From: Shewanella algidipiscicola
Lineage (GTDB): Bacteria > Pseudomonadota > Gammaproteobacteria > Enterobacterales > Shewanellaceae
Direction of reading: 5' to 3'
Assembly (NCBI RefSeq): GCF_003605125.1
Contig: NZ_QPQT01000017.1
Location: forward strand, 33,829 to 97,828
DNA: 64,000 nt
The notes below the pieces were generated by a model that made no database searches, was not told where the DNA came from, and was given only the letters and a program-made list of their open reading frames with translations. How positions within the stretch are numbered: position 1 is the stretch's first letter; every line of letters begins with the position of its first letter. Position numbers and translations under genes: made by a program. Shown piece after piece: positions 47,989 to 59,081 of this stretch.

Positions 47989-48024
47989 ATCATATGACAT
48001 ACTTAGAATAATCATATGACATAC
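47989..48024. repeat. Direct repeat ATCATATGACATAC
   Basis: The 14-base sequence occurs at 47989-48002 and 48011-48024, a period of 22 bases (about two helical turns), in the gap before the DUF2007 gene. Confidence 0.8.
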
Positions 48025-48151
48025 GTAGAGGTGAGGTTATATGCTGAGACGATGACGTAAGAGACGCTCGATAAACATAACAACTAGCGGGTAAAAATAG
48101 ATTAAGCTAATTAAACTGACTCATCAAACCTGTAATCGCTTAATCACAGCA

Positions 48152-48469
48152 TTAACTGAGCCGTTCGCTACGTTCGGCACTACAGTGCCAACACAGTTCA
48201 AAACTGCCTTCATTCATCTCATGGCACTTAAGGCACTGCCATTGCGGACTATCAGTATTTAAGGTTTCAAGCTGCGCTCTTGCCGCCTCATATTGAGATT
48301 CGCTGACCCAAAGTTCAACATCTTGCAGATCGGCAGGCAGCTCTCCTACCCCACCTAGCAGTGCTTCACCACGCAGTTCAACCTCAATACCGCAAGCTTC
48401 AAGCATCCCTTTCCAGCTATGGGCTTGTAACAAGTTGCCGCCGGCGACTAATCTAGTACGATCTTCCAT
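48152..48469 (-). CDS. DUF2007 protein with C-terminal zinc ribbon
   Basis: 105 residues. The N-terminal DUF2007 domain (RLVAGGNLLQAHSWKGMLEACGIEVELRGE) is thought to be a signal-transducing fold related to GlnB C-termini. A zinc ribbon follows with WQCLKCHEMNEGSFELCWHC, four Cys in two CxxC knuckles. ATG 48469 has GGAGAA upstream; the frame opens 17 codons earlier without support. Partner unknown. Confidence 0.85.
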   Translation of the reverse strand: MEDRTRLVAGGNLLQAHSWKGMLEACGIEVELRGEALLGGVGELPADLQDVELWVSESQYEAARAQLETLNTDSPQWQCLKCHEMNEGSFELCWHCSAERSERLS

Positions 48470-48597
48470 GTGTATTCTCCTACTGCAACAATTCAGACTG
48501 CGAACGGTTAGGCCTATCAAATAGCCGCCAACATCCTAGCGTCAATAGGGGTTGTTTGTCGAGGATAAATACGATCAAAAAATCAACATTTTAATGT

Positions 48598-48626
48598 AAA
48601 AAAAGCCACAACATGTGGCTTTTTGA
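48598..48626 (-). terminator. secDF terminator
   Basis: Stem AAAAAGCCACA with TGTGGCTTTTT and loop ACA, about 80 bases past the secF stop. Confidence 0.9.
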
Positions 48627-48704
48627 CTTAAACATCATGATTAGTGACATTCAACTGTAGTAAGCAGGACGATAAATGACGTTATCGCCCATGCTTATCT
48701 TTGT

Positions 48705-49652
48705 TTAAGGCATTAACGCATCTTGATCAGCGCCTTCTTTTTCAATCTCAACAGGCATCATGTGCTCGCGGTTGATCCCCAATTTCACAGCGAGGAAACT
48801 CGCTACGTAAATCGATGAGAAAGTACCCACAAAAATCCCCATCAGCAAGGCTGTCGCAAAACCATGGATCATGGTGCCGCCCTTAAGAAATAGCGCCACA
48901 ACAACCACCAAGGTGGTACCTGTGGTAATAATGGTACGGCTCATGGTTTGAGTGATTGAGGTATTGACAATATCTTCAGGGGTGCCTTTACGCATCTTGA
49001 GGAAATTCTCACGAATACGGTCAAATACCACGATAGTGTCGTTAAGTGAATAACCGACAACTGTGAGTAAACCCGCCAGCACGGTTAAGTCGAATTCCAG
49101 TTGGAAGAACGAAAATACCCCTAAGGTCACAATCACATCGTGAGCCAGTGCGGCCACCGACCCCATGGCTAAACGCCACTCAAAGCGGAAAGAGACATAG
49201 ATGAGGATACAGATCAACGCAACAAGTACCGCCAAACCGCCTTGCTCAGCAAGTTCCTTACCCACTTGCGGACCAACAAACTCGACACGCTTTTGCACCA
49301 CACTAGGATCGATAGCACTCGCGGCTTCCATCACGTGTTCCACTTGCGTATCACTCTTGATATCCGCTCTCACCGGTAAACGCACCAACACATCGCGGCT
49401 CGAACCAAAGTTCTGCACCACGGCGCCATCGGTCGCATCTGACGTCAACACACTGCGTAACTGGTTAAGATCAACCGGTTGAGAAAACTCCATCTCAACC
49501 ACTGTACCACCAGTAAAATCTAACCCCCAGTTAATGCCTTTAAACGTTAACGAGGCCAATGAACCTACCACTAAGATCAGTGACAAGATGCTGATCGGCA
49601 ACGCATGGCGTAAGAAGTTGATCGTGCCTTTTATTGATAAAATCTGGAACAT
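48705..49652 (-). CDS. secF: Protein translocase subunit SecF
   Basis: 315 residues and six TM segments. SecDF uses proton motive force to pull proteins across after SecYEG. The first TM is followed by GINWGLDFTGGTVVE, and FVGPQVGKELAEQG precedes TM2. AHDVIVTLGVFS and SLNDTIVVFDRIRENFLK are RND-type motifs. ATG 49652 has AGGGGAAG upstream; TTG two codons earlier is rejected. It lies 13 bases after secD. Confidence 0.96.
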   Translation of the reverse strand: MFQILSIKGTINFLRHALPISILSLILVVGSLASLTFKGINWGLDFTGGTVVEMEFSQPVDLNQLRSVLTSDATDGAVVQNFGSSRDVLVRLPVRADIKSDTQVEHVMEAASAIDPSVVQKRVEFVGPQVGKELAEQGGLAVLVALICILIYVSFRFEWRLAMGSVAALAHDVIVTLGVFSFFQLEFDLTVLAGLLTVVGYSLNDTIVVFDRIRENFLKMRKGTPEDIVNTSITQTMSRTIITTGTTLVVVVALFLKGGTMIHGFATALLMGIFVGTFSSIYVASFLAVKLGINREHMMPVEIEKEGADQDALMP

Positions 49653-49665
49653 AGTCAACTTCCCC

Positions 49666-51516
49666 TTAAATAGACAGTTTCTTCACGCGCTTACCACCCC
49701 AAATCGCATTCACAATAGAGCGAGTGCCGACAATTGCGGTAAACATCGACGTGGCAATACCTATCATCAGTGTCACCGCGAAGCCTTTAACGGCACCGGT
49801 ACCCACGGCAAATAGAATTAACGCTGTCATAAAGGTGGTGATGTTCGCATCGGCAATGGTTGAAAACGCATTACCATAGCCTTCGTGTATCGCTTGTTGC
49901 ACACTGCGCCCCGCGCGAAGTTCTTCACGAATACGCTCATAAATCAGCACGTTACCATCAACCGCCATCCCCACAGTTAACACCATACCGGCAATACCAG
50001 GTAAGGTTAATACCGCGCCTGGGATCATCGACATAACGCCAACCACCATCACGAGGTTAGCGGTTAACGCAAGGTTGGCTATCAAGCCAAAGCCACGGTA
50101 ATAGACCAGCATGAAGATAAGCACAACCGCCATACCCCATACCATTGCCTGAACACCGTTTTCGATGTTTTCAGCACCAAGGCTTGGACCAATCGTACGC
50201 TCTTCAACAATCGATACAGGAGCAATTAACGCACCAGCACGTAGCAGCAAGGCTAGGTTTTGCGCTTCAGCATGATCTAGGCCTGTGATGACGAAGTTAC
50301 GCCCCAAACGCGCTTGAATGGTCGCCACTGAGATCACTTCCTCAATTTTGTCCATCTTTACGCTGCCGTCAGGGTTTTTCTCGCCGTTATCTTTATACTC
50401 AATGAACAAGGTCGCCATCGGCTTGCCGATGTTGTCTTTGGTCACATTTGAGAAGATAGTTCCACCTTTAGCATCGAGGTTAATCGACACTTGTGGACGG
50501 CTGTACTCATCAAAACTAGGTTGAGCACCTTGAATATGATCACCGGTTAGCATGACCGCTTTTTGCAGCACCACTTGACCGCCTTGGCGACGATTGTAGA
50601 CTTGCGAACCTGCAGAGATACGCCCACTGGCAATCGCAGCCGCATCGGCTTTTTCGTCAACCATATGGAACTCAATTGACGCCGTTGCACCTAAAATATC
50701 TTTGGCACGTGCGGTATCTTGAACACCAGGCAATTCGACGATGATGCGTTCAGCCCCTTGGCGCTGAACCACAGGTTCTGCCACACCCAACTCGTTAACA
50801 CGATTACGCAATGTAGTGATGTTTTGCTGCAGTGCTTCTTCCTTAATTTGCTTAAGGTAAGTTTCACTCATGTTCGCTAGTAACAAATAGTTGTCATTCG
50901 ATGAGATATCGCTGAACACCATGTCGTTACTGCGCGTCTTAAGAAAACGTTCAGCTTTAGCAAGGCTATCGGCATCACGGAATTTAATCTCAATGCCTTT
51001 AGCGCTATTACGGATACCGGCATAACGAATTTTTTCGCTGCGAAGATCGGTTCTAAAATCGGCGATTTTAGCCTCGGTCATCTTACGAATCGCTTCGCTC
51101 ATGTCCACTTCCATTAAGAAGTGCACACCACCACGTAAATCAAGACCTAGCTTCATTGGACTACCGCCCAGTGACTCTAACCACTTTGGCGTTGCCGGGG
51201 CTAAGTTGAGCGCGACAACATACTTATCACCGAGTGAGTCCGCAATGGCCTCTTTAGCGAGTAATTGTTGATCCGCATTAGCCACACGCACTAACAGTTG
51301 ACCATTTTCCAGCTCAGAGCGCTTAACTTCGATGCCTTTTGTCGACAATAACTCATTGACTTGTGTCTGAGTCGATACGCTAACTTCGGCACCACGTGTC
51401 GCGACCACTTGCACTGCATGGTCTTCACCAAATAAATTTGGTATTGCGTAGAAAGCACCTATGGCGATGATGAACATCACCATTAGGTTTTTCCACATTG
51501 GGTATTTATTTAACAC
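49666..51516 (-). CDS. secD: Protein translocase subunit SecD
   Basis: 616 residues. One N-terminal TM (about 9-27) is followed by a large periplasmic part ([45 protein letters not shown]) and five C-terminal TM segments ([19 protein letters not shown]). It starts with GTG, supported by AGAGGG nearby; no in-frame ATG fits better. Middle gene of yajC-secD-secF. Confidence 0.96.
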   Translation of the reverse strand: MLNKYPMWKNLMVMFIIAIGAFYAIPNLFGEDHAVQVVATRGAEVSVSTQTQVNELLSTKGIEVKRSELENGQLLVRVANADQQLLAKEAIADSLGDKYVVALNLAPATPKWLESLGGSPMKLGLDLRGGVHFLMEVDMSEAIRKMTEAKIADFRTDLRSEKIRYAGIRNSAKGIEIKFRDADSLAKAERFLKTRSNDMVFSDISSNDNYLLLANMSETYLKQIKEEALQQNITTLRNRVNELGVAEPVVQRQGAERIIVELPGVQDTARAKDILGATASIEFHMVDEKADAAAIASGRISAGSQVYNRRQGGQVVLQKAVMLTGDHIQGAQPSFDEYSRPQVSINLDAKGGTIFSNVTKDNIGKPMATLFIEYKDNGEKNPDGSVKMDKIEEVISVATIQARLGRNFVITGLDHAEAQNLALLLRAGALIAPVSIVEERTIGPSLGAENIENGVQAMVWGMAVVLIFMLVYYRGFGLIANLALTANLVMVVGVMSMIPGAVLTLPGIAGMVLTVGMAVDGNVLIYERIREELRAGRSVQQAIHEGYGNAFSTIADANITTFMTALILFAVGTGAVKGFAVTLMIGIATSMFTAIVGTRSIVNAIWGGKRVKKLSI

Positions 51517-51556
51517 ACCATCGCCCTCTTGGCTTAAAGTGACTTATTGTTACAAC

Positions 51557-51889
51557 TTAAAGTGACTTAATTGACCCTTTAGGCAAAACAGCCGCAATGT
51601 AATCCTTTTTAATTGTGATTTCGCTGGTTTCATTGATGGTAAGTAACACATAATCATTGTCATCACTGATTTTCGCGATCTTACCTAAGATCCCACCGCT
51701 GGTTAACACTTCGTCACCTTTGCTTAATGAGCTCATTAGGTTCTTATGTTCTTTAACGCGCTTTGATTGTGGGCGGAAAATCATAAAGTAAAAAATCAAG
51801 CCAAAAATGACCAACATGAAAATCAGTTCCATGGTGCCACCACCTGCTGGTGCGCCTGCTGCGTTTGCATATGCATTTGAAATGAACAT
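51557..51889 (-). CDS. yajC: Sec translocon accessory protein YajC
   Basis: 110 residues with one TM (about 20-38: MELIFMLVIFGLIFYFMIFRPQ). RPQSKRVKEHKNLMSSLSKGDEVLTSGGILG is the family core. It associates with SecDF. It is the first gene of the yajC-secD-secF unit, 28 bases after tgt. Confidence 0.95.
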   Translation of the reverse strand: MFISNAYANAAGAPAGGGTMELIFMLVIFGLIFYFMIFRPQSKRVKEHKNLMSSLSKGDEVLTSGGILGKIAKISDDNDYVLLTINETSEITIKKDYIAAVLPKGSIKSL

Positions 51890-51917
51890 AGTTCTCTCTT
51901 CTTATTAGCTGTAAGTA

Positions 51918-53084
<1,167 letters not shown>

Positions 53085-53160
53085 CTATGGTTTTAGACAC
53101 GAATGAACAATAGAGATAAGGGCAAACAATTGAGTATCAACCCTTAACCTGAAAAAACAT

Positions 53161-53190
53161 AAAAAAATACCCACTCTAAATAGTGGGTAG
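53161..53190 (-). terminator. queA terminator
   Basis: Stem TACCCACT with AGTGGGTA, loop CTAAAT, and a long T-run on the minus strand, between queA and tgt. Confidence 0.88.
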
Positions 53191-53210
53191 GTATTTTAAA
53201 GCAAAATCAC

Positions 53211-54251
53211 TTATGAGTTCGGTTTTTTAGTCACAAACATGGCATCACCATAGCTAAAAAAGCGGTATTTTTGAGCGATCGCGTGCTGATAGGCGTTTTT
53301 GACCTCATCGAAACCGGCAAATGCACTAATCAACATAATCAAAGTCGACTCTGGCAGATGAAAATTGGTGACAATGGCATCAACAATTTGAAACTCATAA
53401 CCTGGATAAATAAAGATATCGGTATCACTGCTAAAAGGCTGCAGTTCACCTTGGCTGGCTTTCGCTGCACTTTCCAGTGAACGTACTGACGTGGTGCCCA
53501 CGGCTATCACGCGTTTACCCGCCGCTTTGGTGGCCGTGATTTGATCAACCACTTGCTGCGAAACCTCAGCCCACTCCGAATGCATTTTATGTTCGAGAAT
53601 ATTATCCACCCGCACAGGTTGGAAGGTGCCAGCGCCGACATGTAAAGTCACAAAGGCGATATTGACGCCCTTATCCTTTAAAGCCGCAAGCAAAGCATCA
53701 TCAAAATGCAATCCCGCGGTAGGCGCCGCCACCGCGCCTGGATTTTGATTGTAAACCGTTTGGTAGCGCTCTTTGTCGGCATCTTCGTCTGGGCGATCGA
53801 TATAAGGCGGTAATGGCATGTGCCCTACCTCTTCGAGCACCTCTAAAATGGTCTTGTCACTGTTAAGCCCAAGCTCAAACAGCGTATCATGACGCGCTAT
53901 CATGGTCATGTCATAGCCGCCATCGAGGCACACTATGCTACCTGGCTTGGGCGATTTTGAACTGCGAACATGGGCTAAAATGCGTTTGTCGTCGAGCATA
54001 CGCTCAACCAATATCTCTAATTTGCCGCCAGTTTGCTTTTGACCGAATAGGCGTGCGGGGATCACTCGGGTATTGTTAAACACCATTAGATCGCCTGGAT
54101 TCACCATCTGTAAAATATCGGTAAACTGTTTATCCGCTATCTCGCCGCTGGCACCATCGAGGGCCAATAGACGCGAACTACTGCGATCGGGCATAGGATA
54201 CCTAGCGATCAGTTCGTCAGGAAGGTCAAAACAAAAATCGGCAACACGCAT
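53211..54251 (-). CDS. queA: S-adenosylmethionine:tRNA ribosyltransferase-isomerase
   Basis: 346 residues. It transfers the ribosyl part of AdoMet to preQ1 in tRNA, giving epoxyqueuosine. [35 protein letters not shown] and the AdoMet region [12 protein letters not shown] are diagnostic. No strong ribosome site precedes the ATG. The 53-residue gene lies upstream on the same strand, 71 bases away. Confidence 0.96.
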   Translation of the reverse strand: MRVADFCFDLPDELIARYPMPDRSSSRLLALDGASGEIADKQFTDILQMVNPGDLMVFNNTRVIPARLFGQKQTGGKLEILVERMLDDKRILAHVRSSKSPKPGSIVCLDGGYDMTMIARHDTLFELGLNSDKTILEVLEEVGHMPLPPYIDRPDEDADKERYQTVYNQNPGAVAAPTAGLHFDDALLAALKDKGVNIAFVTLHVGAGTFQPVRVDNILEHKMHSEWAEVSQQVVDQITATKAAGKRVIAVGTTSVRSLESAAKASQGELQPFSSDTDIFIYPGYEFQIVDAIVTNFHLPESTLIMLISAFAGFDEVKNAYQHAIAQKYRFFSYGDAMFVTKKPNS

Positions 54252-54322
54252 AGTTAGTCTCTGTTTAACATAAATCGGCCGCTAGTCTATTGGCAGAAAC
54301 AGAGAAGATCAAGGCTAACCCA

Positions 54323-54484
54323 CTAGTTAGTGCTTTCATCCTCTTTAACGCTAACTTGGTGAGGTTTGACGTCAAAAAAAGCTTTGCGATAACTATGCTG
54401 TTCTATCGGAATATCAACCTGCACGCGTTTACGTTGCGATTGTTCTTTTTTACCTAATAGCTTTGAAAACCAGTTAAACATCAT
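54323..54484 (-). CDS. Small basic protein of 53 residues, unknown
   Basis: Full frame ATG to TAG, 53 residues. It starts MMFNWFSKLLGKKEQSQRK and contains VDIPIEQHSYRKAFFDVKP. The N-terminus could form an amphipathic helix (aromatic and Lys/Arg), and the middle is beta-like. AAGGA lies six bases before the first ATG; the second ATG three bases on is also possible. No family is recognised. It may form a unit with queA downstream. Confidence 0.6.
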   Translation of the reverse strand: MMFNWFSKLLGKKEQSQRKRVQVDIPIEQHSYRKAFFDVKPHQVSVKEDESTN

Positions 54485-54659
54485 CCATGATCCTTAAAAC
54501 CGATAATAGTTTATATGAAGGGAAACTCACTGGGCGCACATCCTTAAGTTGCCTATGATTGCATCGTACGCTCACTCTGCATAAAATAAAGGTTCCTTAG
54601 CACCGGCGGGCATGATAACGTGAAAACCCTGCTTTAACAAAGAAAATACATCATATCTA

Positions 54660-55253
54660 ATGAACTTTTTGGCTCATCTCCATCTCGCAGACAACAGTAA
54701 AACCTCTCTAGGCGCTAACTTGGCAGGTGACTTTGCTAAAGGCAAGATCAGCGATCATCCAAAGCCATTACAACAAGGTATTTGGTTGCACAGACAGATT
54801 GCTTCTCTCACCAACAGTCACGAGCTGACCAAAGAGCTTCGCGCCGCGTTTCCGGCGCAACTGCAACGAGCTGCGCCGATATTAATCGATTTAGCCTTCG
54901 ATCATATGCTGGCTAAATATTGGGATGAGTACCATAACCAATCCTTAAGTCAGTTTGCCGATCACGCCTATACAACACTAGAAGCCACGCCGCATCTGCC
55001 ACAAAATCTGCTTGATATTATCCCCGCTATGCGCCAGCAGAATTGGCTTGTGGCATACGAAGATCAAGACGGGTTACATCAAGCGATAAACTCGGTTGCC
55101 AAGCGCGTATCAAAACCTGATATTTTTGACGGGGCGGTAGACACAGTGATCAAAATGGATATCGACATCGAAATTGCTTTTCGCACTTTTTATCCGCAGT
55201 TGATGGCCTATAGCCGTATCTGGACCAGACAGACCCCGAGCGATTATCTTTAA
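54660..55253 (+). CDS. acpH: Acyl carrier protein phosphodiesterase
   Basis: 197 residues. It removes phosphopantetheine from ACP. MNFLAHLHLADNSKTSLGANLAGDF is the family start, with Asp24 and His residues (HRQIASLT, DLAFDHMLAKYW) typical of the HD-like metal site. The C-terminus is slightly longer than in E. coli. The ribosome site is weak. Confidence 0.9.
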   Translation: MNFLAHLHLADNSKTSLGANLAGDFAKGKISDHPKPLQQGIWLHRQIASLTNSHELTKELRAAFPAQLQRAAPILIDLAFDHMLAKYWDEYHNQSLSQFADHAYTTLEATPHLPQNLLDIIPAMRQQNWLVAYEDQDGLHQAINSVAKRVSKPDIFDGAVDTVIKMDIDIEIAFRTFYPQLMAYSRIWTRQTPSDYL

Positions 55254-55264
55254 CTCACTTAATG

Positions 55265-55465
55265 TCATCGTCGATACATCTGATTGCCAGCAGTGTGCGC
55301 CAAGCCGCCAACAAATACCAAGGCAACGGCAAACCTCCCCTTCAATGACATGGTACCAACCAACAGAACAAATAAGATCAGCTGCATCGCCATAGGCCGC
55401 ACTAAATTGTCGATGTTGTCCACCCAATGGTTGCCTATAAATGTGAGGATAAACACTGAGGACAT
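55265..55465 (-). pseudogene. Remnant of endonuclease/exonuclease/phosphatase-type N-terminus
   Basis: 66 codons resembling the membrane N-terminus that precedes the catalytic domain in many such proteins: IGNHWVDNIDNLVRPM, followed by hydrophobic MQLILFVLLVGTM and FAVALVFVGGLAHTAGNQMYRR, then a stop. The catalytic domain that should follow is absent because acpH occupies the space. Truncation is inferred from pattern only. Confidence 0.4.
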
Positions 55466-55620
55466 CCACTAGACTTTATGTCTGGCAACGCAAGGCTGCC
55501 TTACCTTTAAGCTATTGATAAATAGTTTTAAGTAACGTTAACTTATCCGCAGCAGACTCACCCACTATCGCCAGTTTTTCGCTAGGGTGTATCATCAATA
55601 GTCATTTATCGAATATCCGT

Positions 55621-56528
55621 TTATTGCCATAACTTAGCGACAGTTCTTCGATTGTCAGCATGGCCTAAATCTAATAAACCAATGGCAAGTGCCACCGTAG
55701 CAATTGCCTCATCATCTTCGTTACCCGCAGTGACAAAAGCTTGCCGAGGAAAACTCGCTAATAAGTCGGGTTGATTCATATTATGTAGCGCCATTTTAAC
55801 TTTTTGGCCAAAACCTGCGCCATAGGTTTCATCAACTCCAACCCGTAACGTCCACTGATAATCGGGATAACTAGGACTTTCCCAGATGACTCGCGCTTTA
55901 TCTGTGTCAACTTGCCCATTCTCCACCGCACTTTGCCACACCTTATAATTAACCGCGCCGACTTGATAAGCGCCCGCTTCAACTTGAGCTATAGTCCTAG
56001 TGTGATCGTCAGAAAAACCTACCTGCATAAATATATCGGCGGCCTTTTTGCCCAAATTGCGCTCAATATAAAATTGTGGCATCAATCGACCCGATGTAGA
56101 ACCTTTAGAACCAAAGGTAAATGTGTAACCATTTAAATTAGGAAAAATGATCAGTTGGTATTAATGGCACTGAATGATGGGCAATAAAATAACTTTTAAA
56201 CGATTGATCTTCAAAGGCTTGGGCAATGGCCTTCGAACTAGGCACTAAGCGTCTAGCTTGTACACCCGACAACCCACCAAACCAAGCTAAGCTAACTGTA
56301 CTTGATTATTTCTAAAGGCTGTAACCGCAGCCGCAGCCGCATAAGACTTAACCCGGAATATAGTTAACCTTGACCCCAAGCTCAGCTTCTAAATAACGCG
56401 CCACCTTGCGAAAACGAGTTTGTCATTGACTCACATCTTCATCAGGAATGGCGGTAAACGTAAAACCCGCCGCCCATATAGTAGGTAAACATCAACACGC
56501 TAACAATATAACAACGGCTTTAGTTCAT
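55621..56528 (-). pseudogene. PhnD-type phosphonate/phosphite-binding protein, multiply frameshifted
   Basis: The last 154 codons read like the C-terminal half of a PhnD-like ABC substrate-binding protein (AQVEAGAYQVGAVNYKVWQS, PSYPDYQWTLRVGVDE). Upstream, pieces in shifted frames continue it: GFTFTAIPDEDVSQ then stop, QTRFRKVARYLEAELGVKVNY, VTAFRNNQVQLA, AWFGGLSGVQARRLV, FTFGSKGSTSGRLMPQF and a signal remnant after an ATG at 56528. At least three frameshifts and an in-frame stop are needed, so the gene is dead. The GCGGCT repeat near 56330 adds alanines. Confidence 0.85.
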
Positions 56529-56773
56529 AGCATACCATAGTCCTTTTATTTAATATGGACGCGATTCTACCCATTACCCCCCAATTTCTAGATAATACAA
56601 CGCTTAGTCGCCAAGGCGATCGATAATATAAAATTAGTCGCTGCAAGTTAAGTCAGCAACGGTTAAGTTAAATGATTATAAACTAATGGCTTTAACGGCT
56701 TAGCTCAATTGGCACCAGCAATAGAAGTGGTTACACTAAAATAAGCTCACCCATAAAATTAAGGCATACGCGA

Positions 56774-57448
56774 ATGAGAATTTTGATTGTGGAAGATGAC
56801 CCGATCTTATCCCATCACCTCAAAGTACAACTGAGTGATTTAGGCAATAATATACAAGTGGCGCTCACTGCCAAGGAGGGGTTTTATCAAGCAACAAATT
56901 ATCCCATCGATGTGGCCATTGTCGATTTGGGCTTACCCGACCAAGATGGCATTAGTCTTATTCACACCTTAAGACAAGCAGGACTTAAAGCGCCTATCCT
57001 TATTCTGACCGCACGGGTGAACTGGCAAGATAAAGTCGAGGGCTTAAATGCAGGCGCCGATGACTATCTGGTTAAACCTTTTCAAAAAGAGGAGTTAGTC
57101 GCACGTTTAGATGCGCTCGTTCGCCGCAGTGCTGGCTTTGTTAAACCACAAATAACCAGTGGCCCATTGCTACTGGACCTAGCCGCTAAACAAGTCACTC
57201 TCAATGGTGAGCCGATGGAGGTGACCGCATTTGAATATCAAATATTAGAATACCTCATGCGTCATTGTCATGAAGTTGTGGCCAAGCAGCGCCTGCTGGA
57301 TGTCATCTATGGCGATAAAGAGGGTGACCCGAACACCATTGAAGTGATGGTCAGCCGCCTACGAAAAAAACTTGCCAAGAGCGACTTAGACAACCCTATC
57401 GCCACCATCCGTGGCCAAGGCTATAAGTTTAATCTCGTATGCAGTTAA
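56774..57448 (+). CDS. phoP: PhoP-like response regulator
   Basis: 224 residues, OmpR/PhoB type. The receiver domain has acidic EDD at 7-9, phospho-Asp51, Thr79 and Lys101 (YLVKPF). The C-terminal winged helix has EVMVSRLRKKL and RGQGYKF. Partner kinase is the next gene, overlapping by ten bases. The upstream pair of GTTAAG is too widely spaced for the usual PhoP box, so autoregulation is open. The gene name is given by overall likeness to PhoP. Confidence 0.75.
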   Translation: MRILIVEDDPILSHHLKVQLSDLGNNIQVALTAKEGFYQATNYPIDVAIVDLGLPDQDGISLIHTLRQAGLKAPILILTARVNWQDKVEGLNAGADDYLVKPFQKEELVARLDALVRRSAGFVKPQITSGPLLLDLAAKQVTLNGEPMEVTAFEYQILEYLMRHCHEVVAKQRLLDVIYGDKEGDPNTIEVMVSRLRKKLAKSDLDNPIATIRGQGYKFNLVCS

Positions 57449-58788
57449 AGTTCAAATTCAAACGCCGCCTGCTGACGCGGTTATTTCTGACCTCACTCTC
57501 CATTATTGCTTTAGTAGGCTTTGGCTTAGCTTGGCTGGTCAATATTCTCTATGCCCAAAATAATTATAATGAAGAGACTGCGCAGCTGATCGCAGAGATC
57601 CCCAAAGTCGCCGCAGAATTAAAAGAAAACAACCTGATCCCAGATGACAGCCAATGGCTGACAGAAAATAACACCCCGAAGCGTTATATCATCGCCAGTT
57701 GTAATGAAGCCTTCACACAGATTTGGACCTCATCATTGGCTGCCGATCGTGGCTTATTCGACACCTGTGAGCGTTTTAACCAAATTAGGACAGACGCCCC
57801 ACCTTACTATTTAACCTTAGCCGATAATAAAAATTACTTTGTCTATCTGTTGTCAGTCGAAATCGCCAAAAATAAATACAACTTATTGGTGATGAAAGAT
57901 GCACAGAAATTAGAGCAAGAACTAGATAAATTCAGTCATCGTACTTATTGGCGCCTCGCCATGGTATTGGGTTTAGCATTCGTATTGTTGATCAGTGCAG
58001 CTTATTGGGGGATGCGACCATTGGTACGCCTGCGCAACGAGTTGCAACAAGTCAGCAGTGGTAAGGCCAAGGCATTATCCAACGATTATCCGGTTGAACT
58101 TGAAGGTGTGACACAAGCACTTAATCAACTGTTGCAGCAATCGAGCGCCCAGCAAGAGCGTTACCAAAATGCGATGAATGACTTAGCCCACAGCCTTAAA
58201 ACTCGCTTAGCCGCTGTACACGCCATTACCGATGATTCAAGCCTGGATAAAAACAGCGCTAGCGAAAAAATCATGCAGCAAGTTAGCCAAATGGATCTAC
58301 TGGTAAAATATCAATTAAAACGCGCGATGCTCGGACGAAAAGGGCTGAAACAACAGCAAACTTCAGTTGCTCCATTAGTTGAGCAACTCGCGCAAATGCT
58401 ATTTAAGGTCTACCGCGATAAACAAGTTAACTTTAGCGCTAATATCCCCCAAGAGCAGGTGTTTCCTGGCGATAAAGGCGATTTAATGGAGCTGTGTGGC
58501 AACTTAATGGAGAATGCCTTTAAGATGTGTATCAGCCAAGTGGCGGTCAGTGCCTATTACAGCGACAACGGTGAGTTTGTGTTGATCGTTGAAGATGATG
58601 GCCCAGGTGTTGTCGACATTATCCGCCAACGTATTGTCGAGAGAGGCGTACGCGCTGATACACAAAAACCGGGTCAAGGGATCGGCCTCGCGGTCTGTCA
58701 TGAAATCGTCATCAGCTATAACGGCCATATGGCAATTGAAACATCAGACCTTGAAGGTGCCAAATTTATTATCACCATCCCAATTTAA
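57439..58788 (+). CDS. phoQ: PhoQ-like sensor histidine kinase
   Basis: 449 residues. TM1 is about 14-36. A periplasmic sensor of about 130 residues with two Cys (ASCNEAF, DTCERF) is followed by TM2 about 172-195, HAMP and the kinase core. The phospho-His is His251 in NDLAHSLKTRLAA; Arg256 replaces the usual Pro of the H box. ATP-binding boxes are GNLMENAFKM, VEDDGPG and GQGIGLAV. The periplasmic part lacks the acidic patch of enteric PhoQ, so the signal may differ. Confidence 0.75.
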   Translation: MQLKFKFKRRLLTRLFLTSLSIIALVGFGLAWLVNILYAQNNYNEETAQLIAEIPKVAAELKENNLIPDDSQWLTENNTPKRYIIASCNEAFTQIWTSSLAADRGLFDTCERFNQIRTDAPPYYLTLADNKNYFVYLLSVEIAKNKYNLLVMKDAQKLEQELDKFSHRTYWRLAMVLGLAFVLLISAAYWGMRPLVRLRNELQQVSSGKAKALSNDYPVELEGVTQALNQLLQQSSAQQERYQNAMNDLAHSLKTRLAAVHAITDDSSLDKNSASEKIMQQVSQMDLLVKYQLKRAMLGRKGLKQQQTSVAPLVEQLAQMLFKVYRDKQVNFSANIPQEQVFPGDKGDLMELCGNLMENAFKMCISQVAVSAYYSDNGEFVLIVEDDGPGVVDIIRQRIVERGVRADTQKPGQGIGLAVCHEIVISYNGHMAIETSDLEGAKFIITIPI

Positions 58789-59081
58789 CCGCCTCCAGTC
58801 TGGTTGCGTAATACAACTCCCCCCTTCAGTCACAATCGACTATTGTATCTAAAGGGCATGTTGTTACTGCAACAGAGCCCTGTGACCAATCACCACGACC
58901 ATAGAGTTACAACTTAACTTAATAACACAGCAATTAAGGCCATTTCTCTCTCATCCGTGTGATAACACTCTCTGTTTCTGAATTTTTTGACTATATCTAT
59001 GCTGACAACTCGCTTAACGAATTGTAAAGCTTGATACTTGATATAAAATACTCAGCCGTATTTAGATAAATTACATATCAC

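Noticed and set aside
56660..56700. GTTAAG repeats before phoP as a PhoP box
   Set aside because: The repeats are about 15 bases apart, while PhoP boxes have an 11-base period; match is weak.
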